Source: CAMLHP01 sp035707845
GTDB lineage: Bacteria > Gemmatimonadota > Gemmatimonadetes > Gemmatimonadales > GWC2-71-9
Length of the DNA stretch: 5,701 bases
Direction: 5' to 3'
Assembly (NCBI GenBank): GCA_035707845.1
Contig: DASSTP010000010.1
Location: 1-5,701, forward strand
Below, piece by piece: positions 1 to 5,105 of the stretch (position 1 is the stretch's first letter; the number at the start of each line of letters is the position of its first letter). The translations under genes were made by a program, and so were the position numbers. The notes beneath the pieces are model-generated. The model was not told the origin of the DNA. It saw only the letters and a list, made by a program, of their open reading frames with translations, and ran no database searches.

Positions 1-1275
1 GAAGCGAAGGCGGCGTACGGCCTTGTCGATAACGCAGCACTGCAGCAGTACGTGAGCTCGGTCGGGTTGAAGATTGCCAAGACCACCGAGCGGCCCGACC
101 TGCCGTGGGCGTTCTACGTGATCGACGACGCGTCGGTCAATGCCTTTGCGCTGCCGGGCGGGCCGGTCTTCATCACCCGCGGCATTCTTGGCGCCATGAA
201 CAGCGAGGCGGAGCTGGCGTCGGTGCTGGGCCACGAGATCGGCCATATCACGGCGCGCCACTCGGTACAGCAGATCAGTCAGCAGCAGCTTGCCTCGCTG
301 GGGCTTGGCATCGGCAGTATCCTCTCGCCCACCGTGGCCCGGTACGGCGGGCTCCTCAGCCAGGGACTCCAGGTGCTGTTCCTCAAGTACAGCAGGGACG
401 ACGAGAGCCAGGCTGATGCGCTGGGTTTCCGCTACATGACCCAGAACAACTACGACCCGCGCGAGATGGCGGCGATGTTCCACACCCTCGACCGGGAAAC
501 GCCGGCCGAAGGCCGGCTGCCCGCATGGCTCTCGACCCACCCGGATCCCGGCAACCGCTATGAGATTGCGCTCCAGCGGGTGGACTCGCTCAACCGCGAC
601 CTGTCAAAAATGGTGGTGGACCGCACCGACTTCCTCCAGCACACCGACGGGCTGGTCTACGGCCCCAACCCGCGGGAGGGATACTTCAAGGAGGGGCACT
701 TTTATCACCCCGACCTGAAGTTCCAGTTCCAGCTGCCGGCCAACTGGCTCACCCAGAACACCAAGCAGGCGGTGATGGCGGCGAGCCAGCAGCAGGACGC
801 CATCTTCCAGCTCTCGCTGGGGCAGGGGACGCCCTCCAGCGCGCTGCAGCAGTTCCTCAACCAGCAGGGCATCCAGCCGGGGCAGGTAAGTTCCTCGTCC
901 ATCAACGGCCTGCCCGCGGCCAGTGGCTATTTCCAGGCGCAGACCGAGCAGGGCGTGATCGGCGGGCTGGTGTCCTACGTGAGCTATGGCGGCAACACCT
1001 ACCAGCTGCTGGCCTACACCGGGGCCAACAACCTGAATGCGTATGACGCCACCTTCCGCCAGATCATCGGCAGCTTCTCCCAGCTCACCGACCCGGCGGC
1101 GCTCAACGTCCAGCCCAGGAAGATTGACCTCGTGAAGCTGCCGAGCCGGATGACACTGGCCCAGTTCAACCAGCGCTACCCCTCCACCATTCCGGTGGAA
1201 GAAGTCGCGATCATCAACGGCGTGGAGACGGGGACGACGCTGGAGGCGGGGAGGATGGTGAAGCGCGTGCGCTAA
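1..1275 (+). CDS. M48-family zinc metalloprotease (BepA/YfgC-like) with LysM-like C-terminus, 5' truncated
   Basis: The frame is open from base 1, so the 5' end, including any signal peptide, lies outside the window; the first in-window GTG at 52 is an internal codon. Numbering from base 1, the zinc-binding HEIGH motif is at residues 78-82 (bases 232-246). The downstream glutamate of ESQAD (Glu135, bases 403-405) should be the third zinc ligand. STHPDPGNR at 178-186 matches the conserved STHP...R segment of BepA-like M48 peptidases. Members of this family are periplasmic or membrane-linked proteases in outer-membrane protein quality control; that role is known of the family and only inferred here. 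After the catalytic domain come no recognisable TPRs but about 160 residues of unassigned sequence. The last roughly 50 residues (IDLVKLPSRMTLAQFNQRYP onward, ending near VKRVR) resemble a LysM-type module, which could bind peptidoglycan. The catalytic call is firm; the substrate is unknown. Confidence 0.93.
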   Translation, partial: EAKAAYGLVDNAALQQYVSSVGLKIAKTTERPDLPWAFYVIDDASVNAFALPGGPVFITRGILGAMNSEAELASVLGHEIGHITARHSVQQISQQQLASLGLGIGSILSPTVARYGGLLSQGLQVLFLKYSRDDESQADALGFRYMTQNNYDPREMAAMFHTLDRETPAEGRLPAWLSTHPDPGNRYEIALQRVDSLNRDLSKMVVDRTDFLQHTDGLVYGPNPREGYFKEGHFYHPDLKFQFQLPANWLTQNTKQAVMAASQQQDAIFQLSLGQGTPSSALQQFLNQQGIQPGQVSSSSINGLPAASGYFQAQTEQGVIGGLVSYVSYGGNTYQLLAYTGANNLNAYDATFRQIIGSFSQLTDPAALNVQPRKIDLVKLPSRMTLAQFNQRYPSTIPVEEVAIINGVETGTTLEAGRMVKRVR

Positions 1276-1276
1276 G

Positions 1277-1348
1277 ATGGACAGATGGACAGATGGACAG
1301 TTGGACAGATGGACAGTTGGACAGTTGGACAGTTGGACAGTTGGACAG
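1277..1348 (+). repeat. Array of nine 8-bp words (W)TGGACAG
   Basis: Nine uninterrupted units of ATGGACAG or TTGGACAG begin one base after the protease stop codon. The only variation is A or T at the first position of the unit (A,A,A,T,A,T,T,T,T). The last four units are complementary, with one mismatch, to the array at 1470-1501, so the pair can form a stem of about 32 bp. No coding role is likely: reading it in the open frame only yields a low-complexity D(R/S)WTVGQ peptide. Confidence 0.95.
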
Positions 1349-1366
1349 ATAGTGGACGGCCTACGA

Positions 1367-1445
1367 GTCACCCTGAGCGCAGCGAAGGGGCCAGAGCTAA
1401 CTCGATGCTTCGGCCCCTTCGCTCGCGTCGCTCGGTCAGGGTGAC
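1367..1445. repeat. Nested palindromic repeat (GTCACCCTGA...CGAAGGGGCC / mirror)
   Basis: Left arm 1367-1392 contains GTCACCCTGA and AGCGAAGGGGCC. The right arm 1412-1445 contains their reverse complements, GGCCCCTTCGCT and TCAGGGTGAC. That gives 22 paired bases in two blocks, with an asymmetric internal loop (4 bases left, 12 right) and a 19-base terminal loop. I recall sequences of this type as a dispersed intergenic repeat in several high-GC environmental bacteria, but could not search for it. It sits inside the outer inverted word arrays and is absent from the related spacer at 2795-2922, so it looks like a separate element inserted into the first. Confidence 0.8.
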
Positions 1446-1469
1446 CGTATCGCCGACCACCGTCGACCA

Positions 1470-1501
1470 CTGTCCAACTGTCCAACCGTCCAACTGTCCA
1501 A
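1470..1501 (-). repeat. Inverted array of four 8-bp words (CTGTCCAW on + strand)
   Basis: Four units read CTGTCCAA, CTGTCCAA, CCGTCCAA, CTGTCCAA, the reverse complement of the array at 1277-1348. They pair with 1317-1348 in 31 of 32 positions. The array is followed directly by CTATCTTC and then, after four C, the ATG at 1514. The variant third unit (CCGTCCAA) also occupies the third place in the related array at 2879-2910, showing common descent of the two copies. Confidence 0.93.
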
Positions 1502-1502
1502 C

Positions 1503-1508
1503 TATCTT
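1503..1508 (+). promoter_or_regulatory. Candidate -10 box TATCTT for leaderless start of the VWA gene
   Basis: TATCTT fits the TANNNT pattern of extended-family sigma70 -10 boxes and ends exactly five bases before the ATG at 1514, so transcription would begin at or next to the start codon. The bases between are all C and no Shine-Dalgarno sequence precedes the ATG, which fits a leaderless message. No good -35 match is visible (GTCCAA at the expected distance). The same hexamer with the same spacing precedes the next gene. This is inferred from spacing only. Confidence 0.4.
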
Positions 1509-1513
1509 CCCCC

Positions 1514-2794
1514 ATGCGCTTCACCCGCTTTTCCCGCTACGTGCCCGGTGCCGCCGACGAAGTCAATCTCCAGTCGCTGCTCGACTCGCTGACCGATTTC
1601 CTGCTGCAGAGCGGCTTTGCCGGCGGCAGCAGCTGGTGGGGTGAGCCCGAGGCCGATCGCTCCATTGACGGACTCAAGGATGCCATCACCCGCGCGCTCA
1701 TGGAGTCGGGCCAGCTCACCCCCGAGATGCTCCGGCTGCTCCGGGGCGAAAGCACCGGCGATCCCGCCCGCGACGCCGAGATAGAGAAGCAGCTGGGTGA
1801 GCTGCTGGACGGCATCGTCCAGCGGCTGATCAACGAGGGCTACCTCGAGGCCAAGGAGGCGCCGAGGGCGCCGCAGTCATTCCAGCCGGTGCTGGGGCCC
1901 GCGGGCCAGGCGCGCGAGGCCGCCCGCAACGTGCAGTTCGATCTCACCTCCAAGGCCACCGACTTTCTCGGCTACAAGGCGCTGCGCGAACTGCTGGGTG
2001 CCACCGGCCATGCAGCCGCCGGCGCGCATGACACCACCTATCTCGCCACCGGGGTCGAAGCGGAAGCGGAGAGCAAGCAGTACCAATTCGGCGACACCCT
2101 GAACCTCGACGTTGCGGCCACGCTCCGCCGCTCCATTGCGCGCGCCGGCCTCACCGTCCCGCTCGACCTCGACTATCCCGACCTCATGGTGCACCAGTCG
2201 GAGTATCGCTCCTCGGCGGCGACGGTGCTGATGCTCGACTGCTCCCACTCGATGATCCTCTACGGCGAGGACCGCTTCACGCCGGCCAAGCGGGTCGCGC
2301 TGGCGCTTACCCATCTCATCCGGACCCAGTTTCCCGGCGACGCGCTCCGGGTCGTGGTCTTCCACGATTCGGCGGAAGAGGTGCCGGTCTCCGCGCTGTC
2401 GCGGGTGCAGGTGGGGCCGTATCACACCAATACCGCCGAGGGACTCAAGCTGGCCCGCCGCATCCTGCTCAACCAGAAGAAGGACATGCGGCAGATCGTG
2501 ATGATCACCGATGGCAAGCCGAGCGCCATGACCCTGCCAGGCGGGCGGGTGTACGTGAACTCCATGGGGCTCGATCCCGAGATCTTGCGCGCCACCTACC
2601 GCGAAATCGGCGAGTGCCGCCGAGCCGGCATCATGATCAACACCTTCATGCTGGCGCGGGACCGGGCGCTGGTGGAGTTCGTGACCCGCATGACCGCCAT
2701 CTGCCGGGGGAAGGCGTACTTCACCTCGACCGTCTCGCTGGGCCAGCACGTGCTGATGGATTTCATGAAGGGGAAGGTGAGGAGGGTGGGGTAG
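1514..2794 (+). CDS. VWA domain protein with intact MIDAS motif
   Basis: This 426-residue protein has no signal peptide or membrane segment, so it is probably cytoplasmic. Residues about 235-415 form a von Willebrand factor A fold. The metal-ion-dependent adhesion site is complete: DCSHS at 242-246, a threonine in HTNTAEG near 304-310, and Asp333 in ITDGKPS. Such MIDAS sites bind Mg2+ and a partner acidic residue. Proteins of this shape often work with MoxR-type or ChlI-type AAA+ ATPases in metal insertion or complex assembly, but no ATPase gene lies in the window, so the partner is unknown. Residues 1-220 are an unassigned, partly helical region starting RFTRFSRYVPG. The ATG at 1514 is the natural start: it lies just past the end of the repeat element, and the arginine-rich RFxRF opening looks native. 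No Shine-Dalgarno is present; a TATCTT lies 5 bases upstream. It should not be called a magnesium chelatase subunit on this evidence. Confidence 0.92.
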   Translation: MRFTRFSRYVPGAADEVNLQSLLDSLTDFLLQSGFAGGSSWWGEPEADRSIDGLKDAITRALMESGQLTPEMLRLLRGESTGDPARDAEIEKQLGELLDGIVQRLINEGYLEAKEAPRAPQSFQPVLGPAGQAREAARNVQFDLTSKATDFLGYKALRELLGATGHAAAGAHDTTYLATGVEAEAESKQYQFGDTLNLDVAATLRRSIARAGLTVPLDLDYPDLMVHQSEYRSSAATVLMLDCSHSMILYGEDRFTPAKRVALALTHLIRTQFPGDALRVVVFHDSAEEVPVSALSRVQVGPYHTNTAEGLKLARRILLNQKKDMRQIVMITDGKPSAMTLPGGRVYVNSMGLDPEILRATYREIGECRRAGIMINTFMLARDRALVEFVTRMTAICRGKAYFTSTVSLGQHVLMDFMKGKVRRVG

Positions 2795-2799
2795 GAGAG

Positions 2800-2910
2800 T
2801 TGGACAGATGGACAGATGGACAGTGACGGACGCGGGACACGAGACACGTAACGCGCGTCGACTGTCGACCGTCGACCACTGTCCATCTGTCCAACCGTCC
2901 AACTGTCCAT
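2800..2910. repeat. Composite inverted-repeat element, second copy (8-bp word arrays, 25-bp stem)
   Basis: Three forward words (TTGGACAG, ATGGACAG, ATGGACAG at 2800-2823) begin five bases after the stop codon at 2792-2794. Four reverse words (CTGTCCAT, CTGTCCAA, CCGTCCAA, CTGTCCAT) fill 2879-2910. Bases 2800-2824 pair with 2878-2902 in 23 of 25 positions, around a 53-base loop rich in CG and GTCGAC motifs. Bases 2868-2918 match 1459-1509 over 51 bases with only two differences, both A/T swaps at the variable position of the word. Together with the flanking bases this element makes up nearly the whole spacer. It lacks the nested palindrome of the first copy. Confidence 0.92.
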
Positions 2911-2911
2911 C

Positions 2912-2917
2912 TATCTT
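2912..2917 (+). promoter_or_regulatory. Candidate -10 box TATCTT for leaderless start of the MFS gene
   Basis: TATCTT ends five bases before the ATG at 2923, the same sequence and spacing as at 1503-1508. The intervening bases are CAACC and no Shine-Dalgarno sequence is seen. Because it forms the edge of the repeat element, the element copy may have carried the promoter with it. It could also be just a degenerate last word (CTATCTTC against CTGTCCAA, four of eight bases shared). Confidence 0.4.
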
Positions 2918-2922
2918 CAACC

Positions 2923-4194
2923 ATGCCCCGTCCGTTCCGCGCCCTGGCCCGCGCCCCGGCATTTGCCTCGCTCCGCCACCGCGACTTCCGACTTTTTCTC
3001 TCGGGACAATTCCTTTCGCAATGCGGCACCTGGATCGAGCAGGTGGGCACCGGATGGCTGGTCGTCACGCTGAGCGATTCGCCCTTTGCGCTGGGGCTGG
3101 TGTTCACGCTGGGCTCGCTCCCGGTGCTGCTCTTTACCCTGATCGGCGGCGTGGTGGCCGACCGGGTCAACAAGCGCCGCACCATCATGCTGCTCCAGGC
3201 GCTGATGGCCACCGAGGCGCTGGCGCTCGGCATCCTGACCGCCACCAACACCGTCACCGTGCACTGGGTGATGGTGCTGGCGGTGTTCTTCGGGTTTCTC
3301 TCCGCCTTCGAGGTCCCCACCCGCCAGGCGTTCGTGTTCGACGTGGTCGGCAAGGACGACCTCATGAACGCCATCGCGCTCAATTCGTCGGCCTTCAACG
3401 TGGCTCGCGTCATCGGCCCCTCCATCGCCGGCGTCCTGATCGCCGCGGTGGGGCTGGCGGCCTGCTTCTTTGCCAACGGCGCCAGCTTCCTCGCCGTGCT
3501 CGCGGGACTCGCGCTCATGCGGACGCGGGAACCCGAGCATGCGCCCGAGCGCCCCGCCATGGCGTCGGCGCTGCGCGAGGGGTTCGACTACATCCGGAAG
3601 GAGCGCTGGCCCCGGACGCTGGTCATCCTCACGGCGACCATCACCATCTTCGGCTCCTCCTTCCTGCTCATGCTGCCGGTGTACGCCAAGGATGCGCTCA
3701 AGGTGGGCGCCTCGGGCTACGGCGCCCTCCTGAGCGGCGTGGGCATCGGGGCCGCCGGCGCCGCGCTGGTGATCGCCTCCTTCGGCAGCCGGTTCCGCCA
3801 GGGCCGGCTCGCGCTCAGTTCGGCCGCGGCGTTCGGCTTCTCGCTCATGCTGATGGCGCCGATGCCCCACCTCCTGCCCGCCATGGCGATCGGCATGCTG
3901 GCGGGGTGCTTCATGTCGGCCACCGGCATCAGCACCAACACGCTCCTGCAGCGGCTGGCGCCGGATCACCTGCGCGGCCGGGTGATGGGATTCTATTCCT
4001 TCGTGGCACTGGGGATGGTGCCCTTCGGCTCCCTGCAGGCGGGCTGGGTGTCCGAGCACTTCGGTGTGCGTACCAGTTACTTCATAAACGGATGCGTGAT
4101 TACGGGCACGGTGTTCGTGGTCTGGCTCAGCTGGCTTCGGCGGCGCCGGCGTGAGCGGCTGGCTTACGACCTCCCCCTTCCCGCCGTAGAATGA
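2923..4194 (+). CDS. MFS transporter, MFS_3/EntS-like exporter
   Basis: This 423-residue protein has about 11-12 hydrophobic segments and a short arginine-rich C-terminal loop (WLRRRRRERL) expected on the cytoplasmic side. MFS motif A is GGVVADRVNKRR at 75-86, between the second and third segments. The N-terminal RHRDFRLFLSGQFLSQ (19-34) and the APDHLRGRVMGFYSF stretch (346-360) are typical of the MFS_3 group, which contains the enterobactin exporter EntS and many drug-efflux proteins. The family exports small molecules using the proton gradient; the substrate here cannot be read from the sequence. The ATG at 2923 begins MPRPFRALARAPAFASLRHR; the preceding bases belong to the repeat element. 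The kinase-like gene follows after four bases, so co-transcription is possible. Confidence 0.93.
   Translation: MPRPFRALARAPAFASLRHRDFRLFLSGQFLSQCGTWIEQVGTGWLVVTLSDSPFALGLVFTLGSLPVLLFTLIGGVVADRVNKRRTIMLLQALMATEALALGILTATNTVTVHWVMVLAVFFGFLSAFEVPTRQAFVFDVVGKDDLMNAIALNSSAFNVARVIGPSIAGVLIAAVGLAACFFANGASFLAVLAGLALMRTREPEHAPERPAMASALREGFDYIRKERWPRTLVILTATITIFGSSFLLMLPVYAKDALKVGASGYGALLSGVGIGAAGAALVIASFGSRFRQGRLALSSAAAFGFSLMLMAPMPHLLPAMAIGMLAGCFMSATGISTNTLLQRLAPDHLRGRVMGFYSFVALGMVPFGSLQAGWVSEHFGVRTSYFINGCVITGTVFVVWLSWLRRRRRERLAYDLPLPAVE
4187..4192 (+). promoter_or_regulatory. Candidate -10 box TAGAAT for the kinase-like gene
   Basis: TAGAAT matches TATAAT in five of six positions and ends six bases before the ATG at 4199. 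It lies across the last codons and stop of the exporter gene. With the two TATCTT sites it makes three TANNNT hexamers at 5-6 bases from three consecutive starts, and this one is not part of a repeat. It would allow the kinase-like gene to be transcribed alone as a leaderless message, besides read-through from the exporter. Confidence 0.4.
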
Positions 4195-4198
4195 TGCC

Positions 4199-4831
4199 AT
4201 GATCATCACCATCTCGAGACAGTTCGGGGCTGGCGGCAGCGAAGTCGCGGCCATGGTGGCGAAGGCGCTCGACTGGCAGCTGGTGGACAACGAGCTGGTG
4301 GAGCAGGTGGCGGCGCGCGCCGGCATGAGCCCCGAGGAAGTGGCTCGGCGCGAGGAACGCGCGCCCAGCTTTGTCGAGCGGCTCACCCGCACGCTCGCCG
4401 CGCAGAATCCCGAGCTGGTGCCGCCCCAGGGCGGCACGGTGAAGGACATGGAAGAGGCGAGTCTCGTGCGCATCACCGAGAGCGTGGTGGCCGACCTGGC
4501 TCGGCAGGGCCGGGTGGTGTTCGTGGGCCGGGCCGCGCCAGCGGTCATCGGGATGCAGGCCGACGCCCTGCACGTGAAGCTGGTGGCCGCCCGCGCCTGG
4601 CGCGCCGAGCGGGTCCGCGAACGGTTTGGCCTCACGGAAGAAGAAGCACTCAAGCAGATGGATGAGGTGGACGGCAGCCGTTCGCGCTATCACAAGGAGT
4701 ATTACCAGCGCAACTGGAGCGATCCGGTGAACTACCACCTGACGATCAATACCGGGTTGCTGGGGCTGGAAGGGGCGGCGGAGATTATCGTGGCGCGGGT
4801 GAGAGGGACCGGTGAGAGGGACCAGGGATAA
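4199..4831 (+). CDS. Cytidylate kinase-like family protein (Cytidylate_kin2 type)
   Basis: This 210-residue soluble protein has the length and motif order of the cytidylate-kinase-like family, which is related to CMP kinase but whose physiological substrate is mostly unproven. The N-terminal nucleotide loop is ISRQFGAGGSEV (5-16). As I recall for this family, it lacks the lysine of a classical GxxxxGK[ST] Walker A. Further motifs are VVFVGRAAP (106-114), the arginine-rich AARAWRAERVRERFG (130-144) that fits a lid or phosphate-binding segment, SRSRYHKEYY (160-169) and DPVNYHLTINTG (175-186) near the C-terminus. The ATG is four bases past the exporter stop, with no Shine-Dalgarno. The last residues (about GTGERDQG) are encoded by AGAGGGACC-type sequence merging into the downstream repeat, and the TAA stop falls inside the first repeat word. 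The tail may therefore be a repeat-derived extension. Confidence 0.9.
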   Translation: MIITISRQFGAGGSEVAAMVAKALDWQLVDNELVEQVAARAGMSPEEVARREERAPSFVERLTRTLAAQNPELVPPQGGTVKDMEEASLVRITESVVADLARQGRVVFVGRAAPAVIGMQADALHVKLVAARAWRAERVRERFGLTEEEALKQMDEVDGSRSRYHKEYYQRNWSDPVNYHLTINTGLLGLEGAAEIIVARVRGTGERDQG

Positions 4832-4909
4832 GGGATTAGGGATTAGGGATTAGGGTTGTGAGACGAGCCTCAGCCCGTCCACCCTAACCCCTAACCCCTA
4901 GTCCCTGCA
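4824..4909. repeat. Inverted arrays of a 7-bp word (AGGGATT / CCCTAAC) with G-quadruplex potential
   Basis: Forward words AGGGATA, AGGGATT x3 and AGGGTTG run from 4824 to 4858. Reverse words CCCTAAC x2, CCCTAGT and CCCTGCA run from 4882 to 4909. Bases 4833-4855 pair with 4882-4904 in 20 of 23 positions (one of the three mismatches is a G-U pair in RNA), with a 26-base loop. The forward side has five GGG tracts (4825, 4832, 4839, 4846, 4853) separated by four-base loops, which meets the usual pattern for a G-quadruplex on the coding strand. The design matches the two upstream spacers, but the word and its length differ. Confidence 0.88.
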
Positions 4910-5000
4910 TCCCTCCTCCCGTCCCCCCCCCTGTGCAAGAACCCCCCACCACTCGTCCCATTGATCTGTGATCACGCACCCTGACCACCCCACGCCCCAC
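4910..5000. other. C-rich spacer with a nine-C run, no gene seen
   Basis: This stretch holds a run of nine C at 4923-4931 and one of six C at about 4942-4947, then TTGATCTGTGATCACGCACC. No Shine-Dalgarno and no TANNNT box positioned before a start codon is visible. The in-frame stop upstream of the last gene is TGA at 4962-4964, and a GTG follows at 4968, the furthest possible start for that gene. Confidence 0.6.
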
Positions 5001-5105
5001 GACCCGCGACCCGTGACGCACGACCCGCGACCCGTGACCCGCGACTCGCGACCCGTGACCCGCGACCCGCGACCCGTGACCCACGACTCGCGACCCGCGT
5101 CCGCC
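5001..5105 (+). repeat. 21-bp tandem repeat, five units, built from 7-bp GACCCGY words
   Basis: Fourteen 7-bp words (GACCCGC, GACCCGT, GACCCRC and variants) run without interruption from 5001 to 5098. The GACCCGT word recurs exactly every 21 bases (5008, 5029, 5050, 5071), so the true unit is 21 bp; the fifth unit (5085-5105) is diverged. In the frame of the downstream sensor gene the units read DPRPVTH, DPRPVTR, DSRPVTR, DPRPVTH, DSRPASA with no stop. There are no spacers between units, so this is not a CRISPR array. Unlike the other spacers it has no inverted partner. Confidence 0.93.

Noticed and set aside
1277..1513. Classical rho-independent terminators in the spacers
   Set aside because: The stems are long but none of the three is followed by a T-run, and their 3' edges abut the next start codon. 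Termination or transcript-end stabilisation is possible but not shown by the usual signature.
1285..1644. Small + strand frame through the first spacer
   Set aside because: It is an 8-residue periodic translation of the 8-bp word followed by antisense-like sequence overlapping the VWA gene; there is no sign of a real protein.
1514..2794. Magnesium chelatase subunit D (BchD/ChlD)
   Set aside because: Only the VWA/MIDAS part is shared. There is no AAA+ domain, no acidic proline-rich linker, and no pigment-synthesis neighbours.
2808..4154. Long + strand frame overlapping the exporter, starting in the repeat
   Set aside because: It is read out of frame with the MFS gene, begins inside a repeat word, and gives an arginine/alanine/histidine-rich sequence with no membrane segments.
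2917..4653. Long open frame on the - strand opposite the exporter and kinase-like genes
   Set aside because: Its translation is rich in R, H, G and A without any domain, as expected for the antisense of GC-rich codons. The + strand genes have clear family motifs over the same bases.
4824..4858. Telomere-type repeat or linear replicon end
   Set aside because: The TTAGGG-like look comes from a 7-bp word AGGGATT, only five units long, lying between two co-oriented genes with an inverted partner.
5001..5105. CRISPR array
   Set aside because: Units are contiguous 7/21-bp tandem repeats with no unique spacers and no cas genes.
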